From NCBI RefSeq assembly GCF_011762225.1, contig NZ_JAASQI010000006.1:62001-126000 (forward strand): a DNA stretch of 64,000 nucleotides. Reading direction: 5' to 3'. The DNA comes from Pseudochelatococcus lubricantis. GTDB lineage: Bacteria > Pseudomonadota > Alphaproteobacteria > Rhizobiales > Beijerinckiaceae. The notes under the pieces were generated by a model. That model searched no databases. It saw nothing but the letters and a program-made list of their open reading frames with translations, and had not been told where the DNA came from. A program made the translations under genes and the position numbers. This document shows, piece after piece, positions 34,869 to 43,807 of the stretch (positions within the stretch are counted from its first letter, which is position 1; each line of letters opens with the position of its first letter).

Positions 34869-35471
34869 ATGACGAAGCCACGGATCGGCATAATCATCGG
34901 TTCGACGCGAGACAGCCGTTTCGGCGAGAAGCCGGCAAGATGGTTGCTTGAAGTCGCCTCTCGCCGCGACGACATCGATGTCGAGCTGGTCGATTTGCGC
35001 GACTACGACCTGCCTTTCTTCAACGAGGCGTCGTCGAATGCATGGCAGGCCTCGCAGGATCCCAAGGTTCTGGCCTGGCAGAAAAAGATCGGCGAGCTGG
35101 ACGGCTACATCTTCGTTACTGCGGAATACAACCGTTCCATACCGGCCTCGCTGAAGAACGCGCTCGACCAGGCCTATGTGGAGTGGAACTACAAGCCGGC
35201 CGCCATCCTCGGCTACGGTGCGGTCGGCGGTGCGCGTGCCGTGGAGCATCTGCGTTCGATTACGGTCGAACTCTATATGGTGCCGGTCCGCTCCACCGTT
35301 CATATCAGCGGCACCGAGTTCTTTACCGTTTGGCACGGCGGCGGCGACCAGCCCATCACGGCGATCGAGGGCACGATCGGGCAGGGCACCCAGGAAATGC
35401 TGGATCAGCTTTCCTGGTGGGCCGAGATCACCAAGGCCGGTCGCGCCGCCCGGGCGCAAAAGTCGGCTTGA
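34869..35471 (+). CDS. NADPH-dependent FMN reductase family protein
   Basis: 200 residues of flavodoxin fold. GIIIGSTRDSRFGEKPA binds the FMN phosphate, VTAEYNRSIPASLKNALD is the characteristic segment of the SsuE/ArsH-like NAD(P)H:FMN or quinone reductases, and GYGAVGGARAVEHLR follows. AAGGA eight bases upstream supports the ATG at 34869. It ends the operon that starts at 24607 or 28455. It may supply reduced flavin or remove quinones formed by the monooxygenase; class A hydroxylases do not need a separate reductase, so the second reading is attractive. Confidence 0.9.
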   Translation: MTKPRIGIIIGSTRDSRFGEKPARWLLEVASRRDDIDVELVDLRDYDLPFFNEASSNAWQASQDPKVLAWQKKIGELDGYIFVTAEYNRSIPASLKNALDQAYVEWNYKPAAILGYGAVGGARAVEHLRSITVELYMVPVRSTVHISGTEFFTVWHGGGDQPITAIEGTIGQGTQEMLDQLSWWAEITKAGRAARAQKSA

Positions 35472-35492
35472 CCGCTTGCGTCCAGCGTTTCC

Positions 35493-35524
35493 CGGAACCC
35501 GGCCGCCCGTTCGGCCGGGTTCCG
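35493..35524. terminator. Bidirectional hairpin between convergent genes
   Basis: CGGAACCCGGCCG (35493-35505), loop CCCGTT, CGGCCGGGTTCCG (35512-35524): perfect 13-bp arms. It lies between the stops at 35471 (plus) and 35565 (minus). Very stable, without a long T-run. Confidence 0.7.
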
Positions 35525-35564
35525 CCATCCCGTCCGTCGACCGGCGTTTTGGCCGAGAACGAAC

Positions 35565-36458
35565 TCATCGTTGGCAAATTTCTGCCAGCCAATCGACAAA
35601 AACGCGCACCTTGTTGCTGAGGTGCCGGTTCGGCGGATAGATGATGTGCAGCGGCTTCGGCGCCGTGCACCAATTCTCCAGCAATGGGACGAGGCGTCCA
35701 TCGGCGATCGGCACCCGGGCCATGAAGGCCGGCAGCTGCATGATGCCGTGGCTGGCGAGACCGGCAGCGAGATAGCCCATGCCGTCATTGACGGCGATGG
35801 TATAACGCCCTGAGACTTCGATCGTTTCGCTGTGGTTCTGGTAGATCAGCGGCAGGACCCGGCCGCCGAGCGCCGGCCGGTAGGCCACGATCTGGTGGCC
35901 GTCCTCGATGTCGCGCGGATGGCGTGGCGTGCCGAAGCGGGCAAGATAGTCGGGCGTGGCACAGGTGATAAGTTGCATCTCGCCGATCCGCCGGGCGATC
36001 AGGCTCTGGTCGGTGATCTCCCCGGCACGCACCGCGCAATCGAGATTCTCGCCGATCAGGTCGGCCGGGCGATCGCTCAGGCCGAGATCGAGCTGGATGT
36101 CAGGGTAGCGCGCGTTGAACTCGTGCAGCGCCGGGATGATGATCGATATCGCCAGCGCGGAACTGCAGTCTACCCTGAGCCGGCCACTCGGCCGCGCCTG
36201 CGCCAGGGTCAGGCTGGCGTCGAGTTCGTCGAGTTCCGACAGGAGACGGAGCGCCCGCTCGTAGTAGGCGGCGCCGTCCATGGTCACCGTCACGCGCCGC
36301 GTGGTGCGGTTCAGCAGCTTGGTGCGCAAGTGCCCTTCGAGCTGCTGGATCAGCTTGGTGACGGTCGGCTTCGGCATGTCGAGGATATCGGCCGCGCGGG
36401 TGAACGTTCCTGTCTCGACCACCCGCATGAAGGCCCGTATCGCTGCCAACTGGTCCAT
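35565..36458 (-). CDS. LysR-family transcriptional regulator
   Basis: 297 residues starting MDQLAAIRAFMRVVETG, typical of the AaeR/CrgA-like LysR group. The helix-turn-helix has FTRAADILDMPKPTVTKLI. It is divergent from the hydrolase/RND operon with 108 bp between starts. That space has AATAGCCTATT (36500-36510), an odd palindrome within a larger imperfect one, as a candidate site. It probably regulates the efflux genes. Confidence 0.92.
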   Translation of the reverse strand: MDQLAAIRAFMRVVETGTFTRAADILDMPKPTVTKLIQQLEGHLRTKLLNRTTRRVTVTMDGAAYYERALRLLSELDELDASLTLAQARPSGRLRVDCSSALAISIIIPALHEFNARYPDIQLDLGLSDRPADLIGENLDCAVRAGEITDQSLIARRIGEMQLITCATPDYLARFGTPRHPRDIEDGHQIVAYRPALGGRVLPLIYQNHSETIEVSGRYTIAVNDGMGYLAAGLASHGIMQLPAFMARVPIADGRLVPLLENWCTAPKPLHIIYPPNRHLSNKVRVFVDWLAEICQR

Positions 36459-36566
36459 GTGATCTCGTATTGTTTCTGTACGTGAATAATGAATGAACGA
36501 ATAGCCTATTTATTCCGGTGCGTCGATTCACTAATTTCTACCGCAACGCAACATCGAGGATAGGCC

Positions 36567-37403
36567 ATGGCCGAGACCGCCGCGCAGGAGCTTCAGCCGG
36601 TTCTCTCCGTCTTCTGGCGGGAAGAAAGCCTGAACGTTCGTGGAGAAACCTTCTCCGGGCGTCTCTACGTTTCGGCCAAGGTGCCGGAGCACGCCGGCCT
36701 TGTGCTGCATCTGCATGGCGGCCACTTCAACAGCGGCTCGCCGGCGGAAGGGCAGGCGGTTGCGGCGGCACTGACCGAGGCCGGCGCAGTCGTGTTCTCG
36801 CTCTCCTATCCGCTCGCGCCGGCCCACCGTTTCCCCGAGACGCTCGAACTCATCTATGCAGCGCTTGAGGCTCTTGCCAGGGGGCGGAGCCGCTGGGTGG
36901 CCCGCGGCGCGCCGCTGTATGTCGCCGGCGAAGAGGCCGGCGGCAATCTCGCCGCAGCGCTCGCCATGATGGCGCGCGATCGCGGCGGCCCGGCGCTGGC
37001 CGGCCAGATCCTGCTTTCGCCGATGCTCGATGCTTGCCTCGCCACCGCTTCCCTGCGCGGTGCGCAGGCCGGCCCGGTCGGCTGCTGCTGGGCCGATGGC
37101 TGGGCCGCCTATCTCGGCACGCCCGAGCGCGCCGCTCATCCCTATGCCGCGCCGTTGCAGGCGACGCGCCTCGCCGGCCTGCCGCCGGCGCTGCTGATCA
37201 GCGCGCAGGACGACCCGATGCGCGACGAGGCGGCGCAATATGCGGCCCGCCTCGGCCAGGCGGGTGTCCATGTCCGTCATATCGAGCGCGCTGCGCCGAC
37301 GCACTGGCCGCAGGCTTATGCGGATGCACCGGAGGAAGGCTCCTGCCTGTGCAAGACCTGTGGAGAGATCGCCGCCTTCTATGGGCGGACCGCGCCGTCC
37401 TGA
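36567..37403 (+). CDS. Alpha/beta-hydrolase-3-like protein with substituted nucleophile
   Basis: 278 residues. HGGHFNSGS (oxyanion hole, residues 50-58) and SYPLAPAHRFP are hallmarks of the hormone-sensitive-lipase-like group. The nucleophile elbow, normally GDSAGG, reads GEEAGG at 121-126, so the catalytic serine position 123 is glutamate. The acid residue region DDPMRDEA is present. The usual His-Gly-Phe element is not; a THW occurs instead. The C-terminus carries a C-x-C-x2-C cluster (CLCKTC). Classical esterase activity is therefore doubtful. The ATG at 36567 follows GAGGATAGG. It is the first gene of an RND efflux operon. Confidence 0.82.
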   Translation: MAETAAQELQPVLSVFWREESLNVRGETFSGRLYVSAKVPEHAGLVLHLHGGHFNSGSPAEGQAVAAALTEAGAVVFSLSYPLAPAHRFPETLELIYAALEALARGRSRWVARGAPLYVAGEEAGGNLAAALAMMARDRGGPALAGQILLSPMLDACLATASLRGAQAGPVGCCWADGWAAYLGTPERAAHPYAAPLQATRLAGLPPALLISAQDDPMRDEAAQYAARLGQAGVHVRHIERAAPTHWPQAYADAPEEGSCLCKTCGEIAAFYGRTAPS

Positions 37404-37455
37404 CGGCATCCCTTTCCAGCTATCCCACGTCATTTTCGAAGAAGGACCGACCCCT

Positions 37456-38655
37456 ATGATTCAGGGAACGAACCGTCGCGGCCTCGTGGCTGCCCTGACT
37501 GTCTCCGTCGCGCTGACCGCCATCGCCGCCTTCGCCTTTTCCGGCAGCCGCGCGCAGGGCGACACCACCGCTGCTCCCGCTCCCGCCGTGCCGGTCTCCG
37601 TCGCCACGGTCGAGGCGCGTGAGATTGTGCCCTGGGCCGAGTTTTCCGGCCGGCTGGAGGCGATCGAGCGCGTCGAGCTGCGCTCCCGCGTTTCCGGCGT
37701 CGTCGAGGCCGTGCATTTCCGCGAGGGCAATCTGGTGAAGCAGGGCGATCTGCTCGTCAGCATTGACCAGGCGCCCTATCTCGCCGAGCTGGAACGCGCT
37801 CAGGCGCAGGTACTGGCCGTCCAGGCGCGCGTCGCGCTTTCCGAGAGAGAGCACGAACGCGGCCAGCAATTGATCGCCACCCGCAACCTGTCGCAGCGCG
37901 ACCTCGACACCCGCGTCAACGCCCTGCGCGAAGCTCAGGCCAATCTGCGTGCCGCCGAGGCGGCCCGCCGCGTGGCGCAGCTCAACCTTGACTACACACA
38001 GATCCGCGCGCCGATCAGCGGCCGCATCGGCCGGCTGGACGTCACCGTCGGCAATCTGATCACCGCCGGCGGCCAGGTGCTGACCAGCCTGTTGTCGGTC
38101 GATCCGATCTATGCGGCCTTCAACGCCGACGAGCGCAGCGTGCTCGACGCGCTTGCCTCACTGCCGGATGGCTCGCATGCGCTGGAGCAGATTCCGGTGA
38201 GGCTCACCACGGCGACGACCGAGGCGGCGCAGTTCAGCGGCCGTCTGCACTTCGTCGACAACGGTATCGATGGCGCCAGCGGGACGGTGCGGGTGCGCGC
38301 CCTGCTCGACAATCCCGACGGGCGGCTGATGCCCGGCCAGTTCGTCAGGGTGCGGCTCGGGCAGGCCAAGGCCGAGCCTCAGCTCGTCATCAACGAGCGC
38401 GCGGTCGGCACCGACCAGAACAAGAAGTTCGTCTTCGTCGTCGGCGACGACAGCAAGGCTGTCTGGCGCGAGGTCTCGCTCGGCTCGTCTCATGACGGGC
38501 TGCGCGTGGTCAATGCCGGACTGAAGCCCGGCGAGCGCATCATCGTCAACGGGCTGCAGCACGTCCGGCCGGGCGCGGCAGTCGCGCCGGAACGGGTTCC
38601 CATGGCGGAGAAGAGCGAGTTGAAGAAGCCCGCGACCGAACTCACACAACGTTGA
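37456..38655 (+). CDS. RND efflux periplasmic adaptor (membrane-fusion protein, AcrA/MexE-like)
   Basis: 399 residues. An N-terminal hydrophobic segment with LTAIAAFAFSGSRAQG serves as signal or anchor. FSGRLEAIERVELRSRVSG and VHFREGNLVKQGDLLVSID form the lipoyl half, an alpha-hairpin follows (residues about 115-180), and the barrel has IRAPISGRIGRLDVTVGNLI. AAGGA before ATG 37456 supports the start; the frame is open farther upstream. It bridges the RND pump at 38730 to an outer-membrane channel, which is not encoded here. Confidence 0.94.
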   Translation: MIQGTNRRGLVAALTVSVALTAIAAFAFSGSRAQGDTTAAPAPAVPVSVATVEAREIVPWAEFSGRLEAIERVELRSRVSGVVEAVHFREGNLVKQGDLLVSIDQAPYLAELERAQAQVLAVQARVALSEREHERGQQLIATRNLSQRDLDTRVNALREAQANLRAAEAARRVAQLNLDYTQIRAPISGRIGRLDVTVGNLITAGGQVLTSLLSVDPIYAAFNADERSVLDALASLPDGSHALEQIPVRLTTATTEAAQFSGRLHFVDNGIDGASGTVRVRALLDNPDGRLMPGQFVRVRLGQAKAEPQLVINERAVGTDQNKKFVFVVGDDSKAVWREVSLGSSHDGLRVVNAGLKPGERIIVNGLQHVRPGAAVAPERVPMAEKSELKKPATELTQR

Positions 38656-38729
38656 ACCCATGGCGGTCTGCGGCCGCCGTCAAGCGGGGCCGCAGACGCA
38701 AGGCTACGTCGCTCGAAAGGGGACGCTCC

Positions 38730-41700
38730 ATGAACCTCTCCAAGTTCTTCATCGACCGGCCGATCTTTGCGGCGGTCCTCTCCGTTCTGATTTTTCTGGC
38801 CGGGCTGCTGTCGATGAGGGCTCTGCCGATTTCCGAATACCCGGAGGTCGTGCCGCCGACCGTGGTCGTGCGCGCGCAGTATCCCGGCGCCAGCCCGCGC
38901 GTGATCGCGGAAACCGTGGCGACGCCGATCGAGGAGCAGATCAACGGCGTCGAAGGCATGCTCTACATGTCGAGTCAGGCAACGACCGACGGTGTGATGA
39001 CTCTGAACGTCACCTTCCGGCTCGGCACCGATCCCGACAAGGCCCAGCAACTCGTGCAGAACCGCGTCAGCCAGGCCGAGCCGCGCCTGCCCGAGGAAGT
39101 GCGCCGGCTCGGCGTCACCACGGTCAAGAGTTCGCCCGACCTGACGATACTGGTGCACATCACCTCGCCGAACGGACGCTACGACGTGACCTATCTGCGC
39201 AACTATGCGTTGCTCAACGTCAAGGACCGGCTGGCGCGCATCGATGGCGTCGGCCAGGTCCAGATCTTCGGCGCGGGCGACTACTCGCTGCGTGTCTGGC
39301 TCGACCCGCAGAAGGTTGCCGAGCACGGCCTGTCCCCCGGTGATGTCGTGCGCGAAATCAGGGCCCAGAACGTGCAGGCCGCCGCCGGCGTGATCGGTGC
39401 ATCGCCGAACGCGCCCGGCCTCGATTTCCAGCTCTCCGTCAATGCACAGGGCCGCCTCCAGTCGGAGGAGGAATTCGGCGAGATCATCGTCAAGACCGGC
39501 ACCGACGGCGCGGTCGTTCGCCTGAAGGACATCGCCCGCATCGAGCTTGGCGCGGCCGAATACGCGCTGCGCTCGCTGCTGGACGGTCAATCGGCCGTCG
39601 CTGTGCCCATCTTCCAGGCGCCGGGCTCCAACGCCATCGCCATTGCCGACCGGGTCGACGCGGTGATGGCCGAAATCAAGCAGAACATGCCGGAGGACGT
39701 CGATTACAGCATCGTCTACGACACCACCCAGTTCGTGCGCGCCTCCATCAACGCCGTCATCCACACCCTGCTGGAGGCGGTGGCGCTGGTCGTGCTGGTC
39801 GTCATCGTCTTCCTGCAGACCTGGCGGGCCTCGATTATCCCGCTCATCGCCGTTCCGGTCTCTATCGTCGGCACCTTCGCGGTGATGTATCTGATGGGCT
39901 TTTCGATCAACGCACTCAGCCTTTTCGGCCTCGTGCTGGCCATCGGCATCGTCGTCGACGATGCGATCGTCGTCGTCGAAAACGTCGAGCGCAACATCGA
40001 GAACGGCCTTGCCCCGCGCGAGGCGACCTACAAGGCGATGCGGGAGGTGTCCGGCCCGATCATCGCCATCGCGCTGGTGCTCGTCGCGGTCTTCGTGCCG
40101 CTCGCCTTCATCTCCGGGCTCACCGGCCAGTTCTACCGCCAGTTCGCGCTCACCATTGCGATCTCGACGGTGATCTCGGCTATCAACTCACTCACGCTCT
40201 CACCCGCGCTGGCGGCGCTGCTGCTGAAGGGCCATGAAGCGCCGAAGGATGCGCTGACGCGCGTGATGGACCGGGTGCTCGGCTGGTTCTTCCGCGCTTT
40301 CAACCGCTTCTTCCAGCGCTCCTCTGAGGCCTATGGCGGCGGCGTGCGCCGCGTGATCTCGCATCGTGCGGTCATGCTGGGCGTCTATGTCCTGCTGCTC
40401 GTCCTGACGGGCGTGCTGTTCAAGGCGGTGCCGGGCGGCTTCGTGCCGGGCCAGGACAAACAGTACCTCGTCGGCTTCGCACAGTTGCCGGATGCCGCGA
40501 CCCTCGACCGAACGGAGGACGTGATCCGCCGCATGGACGAGATCGCTCGCAAGCATCCCGGCGTCGACCATGCGATCGCCTTTCCGGGCCTTTCGATCAA
40601 CGGTTTCACCAACTCGTCGAACGCCGGCATCGTCTTCGTGACGCTGAAGCCCTTCGACGAGCGCAAGGACCCGTCCCTGAGCGGCGGCGCCATCGCCATG
40701 CAGCTCAACAAGGAGTTCGCCGGCATCAAGGAAGCCTTCATTGCGATGTTCCCGCCGCCGCCCGTGCAGGGGCTCGGCACCATCGGCGGTTTCAAGCTTC
40801 AGATAGAGGATCGCGCCGGCCTCGGCTATGCGGCCCTCGACGAGGCGACCAAGGCCTTCATGGCAAAGGCCGCGCAGGCGCCGGAGATCGCGGGCATGTT
40901 CTCAAGCTTCCAGGTCAACGTCCCGCAGCTTTATGCCGACATCGACCGCACCAAGGCCCGTCAGCTCGGCGTGCCGGTGAATGAGGTGTTCGACACATTG
41001 CAGACCTATCTCGGTTCGACATATGTCAACGACTTCAACAGGTTCGGCCGCACCTACACCGTGCGTGTGCAGGCAGATGCGCCCTTCCGCGCTCAGCCCG
41101 AGCATATCGGCCGGCTGAAGGTGCGCGCGAACACGGGCGAGATGATCCCGCTGAGCGCCGTGCTGAACGTCCGCTCCGACTCGGGGCCCGAGCGTGCGAT
41201 GCGCTACAACGGCTTCCTCTCGGCAGACATCAACGCGGGGGCGGCGCCCGGCTTCTCCTCCGGCCAGGCGCAGGAAGCGGTGGAGCGCATCGCCGCGGAG
41301 ACCTTGCCGCAGGGCTTCGCCTTCGAGTGGACCGAGTTGACCTATCAGGAGATCCTTGCGGGCAATTCGGCGGTGATCGTCTTCCCCGTGGCCATCCTTC
41401 TCGTTTTCCTGGTGCTTGCGGCACAGTACGAGAGCCTGACCTTGCCCATCGCGATCCTGCTCATCATCCCGATGGGGCTGCTTGCGGCGCTGACCGGGTT
41501 GTGGCTCACAGGGGGAGACAACAACGTCTTCACCCAGATCGGCCTCGTCGTGCTGGTCGGTCTGTCGGCCAAGAACGCCATCCTGATCGTCGAATTCGCG
41601 CGCGAGCTGGAATTCGAAGGCAGGACGCCGGTCGAGGCGGCGATCGAGGCGAGCCGGCTGCGCCTGCGGCCTATCCTGATGACCTCGCTCGCCTTCGTGA

Positions 41701-41909
41701 TGGGCGTGGTGCCGCTGGTCATCTCGACCGGCGCCGGTGCCGAGATGCGCCAGGCCATGGGCATCGCGGTTTTCTCCGGGATGATCGGCGTCACCGCTTT
41801 CGGTATCTTCCTGACACCGGTCTTCTACGTGCTGATGCGCAAGCTGGCGGGCAACCGCCCGCTGGCCAGGCATGACGTCGAGGCGCCGGTTGCGCAGGCG
41901 GCGGAGTGA
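38730..41909 (+). CDS. RND multidrug efflux transporter, inner-membrane pump (HAE1/AcrB family)
   Basis: 1059 residues, normal for the family. It begins MNLSKFFIDRPIFAAVLS, which is the first helix, and has the large periplasmic loops and twelve expected membrane segments. The proton-relay motif GIVVDDAIVVVENVERN in helix 4 keeps both aspartates. VLVGLSAKNAILIVEFARE in helix 10 keeps the lysine. It exports hydrophobic or amphipathic compounds using the proton gradient. AAAGGGG precedes the ATG at 38730. There is no TolC-like gene, so an outer-membrane factor elsewhere must be used. The LysR protein at 35565 is the likely regulator. Confidence 0.96.
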   Translation: MNLSKFFIDRPIFAAVLSVLIFLAGLLSMRALPISEYPEVVPPTVVVRAQYPGASPRVIAETVATPIEEQINGVEGMLYMSSQATTDGVMTLNVTFRLGTDPDKAQQLVQNRVSQAEPRLPEEVRRLGVTTVKSSPDLTILVHITSPNGRYDVTYLRNYALLNVKDRLARIDGVGQVQIFGAGDYSLRVWLDPQKVAEHGLSPGDVVREIRAQNVQAAAGVIGASPNAPGLDFQLSVNAQGRLQSEEEFGEIIVKTGTDGAVVRLKDIARIELGAAEYALRSLLDGQSAVAVPIFQAPGSNAIAIADRVDAVMAEIKQNMPEDVDYSIVYDTTQFVRASINAVIHTLLEAVALVVLVVIVFLQTWRASIIPLIAVPVSIVGTFAVMYLMGFSINALSLFGLVLAIGIVVDDAIVVVENVERNIENGLAPREATYKAMREVSGPIIAIALVLVAVFVPLAFISGLTGQFYRQFALTIAISTVISAINSLTLSPALAALLLKGHEAPKDALTRVMDRVLGWFFRAFNRFFQRSSEAYGGGVRRVISHRAVMLGVYVLLLVLTGVLFKAVPGGFVPGQDKQYLVGFAQLPDAATLDRTEDVIRRMDEIARKHPGVDHAIAFPGLSINGFTNSSNAGIVFVTLKPFDERKDPSLSGGAIAMQLNKEFAGIKEAFIAMFPPPPVQGLGTIGGFKLQIEDRAGLGYAALDEATKAFMAKAAQAPEIAGMFSSFQVNVPQLYADIDRTKARQLGVPVNEVFDTLQTYLGSTYVNDFNRFGRTYTVRVQADAPFRAQPEHIGRLKVRANTGEMIPLSAVLNVRSDSGPERAMRYNGFLSADINAGAAPGFSSGQAQEAVERIAAETLPQGFAFEWTELTYQEILAGNSAVIVFPVAILLVFLVLAAQYESLTLPIAILLIIPMGLLAALTGLWLTGGDNNVFTQIGLVVLVGLSAKNAILIVEFARELEFEGRTPVEAAIEASRLRLRPILMTSLAFVMGVVPLVISTGAGAEMRQAMGIAVFSGMIGVTAFGIFLTPVFYVLMRKLAGNRPLARHDVEAPVAQAAE

Positions 41910-41935
41910 CGGCCGGGTCGTACATCGTCATCGTT

Positions 41936-41995
41936 TAAAGCGTTTTCAAGCAAAGTGGATACCGGTTTGCGTGAAGAAAGCGCGTAATATCAAAA
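41936..41995. repeat. Rhizobiales-type intergenic repeat
   Basis: TTTAAAGCGTTTTCAAG followed by AAGTGGATACCGGTTTGCG and GAAGAAAGCGCG. I recall close variants of this order (GCGTTTTC, AGTGGATACCGGTT, GAAGAAAACGCG) as common intergenic repeats in Rhizobiales. The outer segments can pair, which forms a hairpin. It lies just after the RND pump gene. Confidence 0.6.
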
Positions 41996-42036
41996 ATTTA
42001 TATCATTTCGGCGTTTCAATGAAATGTCGAAATGCT

Positions 42037-42087
42037 ATAGACCATTACTGCGTTTACTACGTTTTTTGAGACGCAATAATGGTCTAT
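42037..42087. terminator. 17-bp inverted repeat between convergent genes
   Basis: ATAGACCATTACTGCGT (42037-42053) and ACGCAATAATGGTCTAT (42071-42087) pair at 16 of 17 positions around a 17-base loop containing a T-run (GTTTTTT). It lies between the RND pump stop and the minus-strand IclR fusion stop, and may act as a two-way terminator. Its A+T-rich character differs from other hairpins in the window. Confidence 0.55.
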
Positions 42088-42107
42088 GTTTCTGTTTTGA
42101 AACAGCT

Positions 42108-43760
42108 TCAGGCGGAGGCGAGGTCGAGAGTCAGGACCGAGCCTGACAGGGGGGCTTCCTCCAGCACGTTCGCGGACAGGCGGATGCGTGCCGTGGTGAT
42201 GAACAGCGTCTCGTTCGAGGGGCCACCGAAGCACAGGTCCGTGGGACGCGGGACGGGCAGGGTGATGCGTCTGTCGATCTCCCCGGAAGCACTCAGCCGC
42301 ACGACCGACCAGCCGTCCCAGAGCGCCACCCACAGCCCGCCGTGCCTGTCGAACGTGATGCCGTCCGGGCTTCCGTCGCTGGCGGGAAACTCGGCAAAGG
42401 TCTCGAACGCCCCTATGCGGTGAGCCGCGGCGTCGAAGGCGGCGCGCAGGATGGCGCGACGACCGGAATCCACGAGAAAGACTGTCCGGCCGTCCGCGCT
42501 CCAGGCCATGCCGCTCGGAACGGACAGGTTCTCGGTTGTGACCTCGATGCCGGTTTCCGACACGTGCAGAAGGGCACCCTCTCCGGGCCGGGCGCGAACG
42601 CTCATGAGAGCCAGCCAGAAGCCGCCCGACGGATCGACACCGCAACAGTTGAGGCGGCTTTCTCCCAGCCCCCTCGGCAAGGGCGCCGCAAGACGATGCT
42701 CGCCCGTCGCGATATCGAGACGGTGGACGCCGCGGCTGTCCGCGAAGACCAGCTCGCCGGGGCCGGACCAGCCGCAGAGCACGCCCATGTCGGGCTTCAG
42801 CAAGGTCCGGCTCAGGCCGGAGGCCGGCTCCGCGCACAGGATCGCGGGGCCGAGGATATCCGCCAGGAAGAGGTTCCCCGACGCCGGCGACCAGCGCGGC
42901 GTCTTTCCCAGCAGGGTATTGGCGGCAATGCAACGGGGCTCCGGCTGGCCCGGCTCCGCGGCCGGGCGGGCGCGCGGCTCGATGGACTGGAGCGAGTTCC
43001 CGGCGTTCGAGGTAATCCGCCTCGCGCAGTCGATGATCGTGGGGGCGAGTGCGTGCAGGTGGTCGGGCGTCAGCCGGCTCGTCGGGCCGGTCACGCCGAT
43101 CGCCGCGATCGGCCGGCCGAGATAGTCGAGAATGGGGGCGGCGACGCTCGCCACCCCGTCTCCGCCCGTGCCGACGTGGATCGCGTAGCCGCGCGCGGCC
43201 GCACGGCGCATCACTTCGTCGAAGGGCACGTCGCGTCCGTCGGACAGACGCGCGGTTGCGTGTGTCAGGCTGTCGTCGATCTCCGCGGCCACCTCCGGCC
43301 CCAGCTCGCTGAGGATCGCCAGGCCGAGGGCACCGGACGCGAGCGGTGCCGTCTGACCGATCGGCACGACCGATCGCACGCCGAACAGGCTCTCGCGCCG
43401 GTCCACGATCACGAAGTTGTCGCCCGAGCGCACGCCCAGAACAGACGCCTCGCGGCTGACCTCGCGCAGCCTGTCCAGCGGGCCGCGCGCCAGTGCTCGC
43501 AGGTCGATGTCCGCCCACGCCTTGTGTGCCAGTTCGAACAGATGGAACCCGAGGCGGAAGCCCCGCGTCTGGGCCTCCAGCTGGACGAGCCCCTTTTTTT
43601 CGAGCGCGGCGACGATTCTATGCACCGTGGGACGGGGCATGGCGAGATCAGAGGCGATCTGGCCGATGCTCAGTGGCTCCTGGGATTTCGAAATCAATTC
43701 AATGATGTCGAGGGCCTTCAGGAGAGCGCCAACACCTTGAGTGCCGGATTTTTCGGCCAT
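42108..43760 (-). CDS. IclR-type regulator fused to SMP-30/gluconolactonase-like domain
   Basis: 550 residues. Residues 1 to about 265 are an IclR protein: the winged helix with LSIGQIASDLAMPRPTVHRI, then the effector domain with GVRSVVPIGQTAPLASGALG. From about 285 to the end is a six-bladed propeller of the SMP-30/regucalcin type: NCCGVDPSGGFWLALMS, VPSGMAWSADGRTVFLVDSG, DGSPDGITFDRHGGLWVALW. SMP-30 enzymes hydrolyse sugar lactones with a divalent metal. GGAGG nine bases before ATG 43760 fixes the start. It is divergent from a sugar ABC operon with a palindromic operator between. The fusion suggests a regulator that also processes, or senses through, the lactone. Confidence 0.9.
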   Translation of the reverse strand: MAEKSGTQGVGALLKALDIIELISKSQEPLSIGQIASDLAMPRPTVHRIVAALEKKGLVQLEAQTRGFRLGFHLFELAHKAWADIDLRALARGPLDRLREVSREASVLGVRSGDNFVIVDRRESLFGVRSVVPIGQTAPLASGALGLAILSELGPEVAAEIDDSLTHATARLSDGRDVPFDEVMRRAAARGYAIHVGTGGDGVASVAAPILDYLGRPIAAIGVTGPTSRLTPDHLHALAPTIIDCARRITSNAGNSLQSIEPRARPAAEPGQPEPRCIAANTLLGKTPRWSPASGNLFLADILGPAILCAEPASGLSRTLLKPDMGVLCGWSGPGELVFADSRGVHRLDIATGEHRLAAPLPRGLGESRLNCCGVDPSGGFWLALMSVRARPGEGALLHVSETGIEVTTENLSVPSGMAWSADGRTVFLVDSGRRAILRAAFDAAAHRIGAFETFAEFPASDGSPDGITFDRHGGLWVALWDGWSVVRLSASGEIDRRITLPVPRPTDLCFGGPSNETLFITTARIRLSANVLEEAPLSGSVLTLDLASA

Positions 43761-43807
43761 CGTGAAAATCCTCCGTTGACAGGAACTCGGAATATGCCCT
43801 AGCGTAA

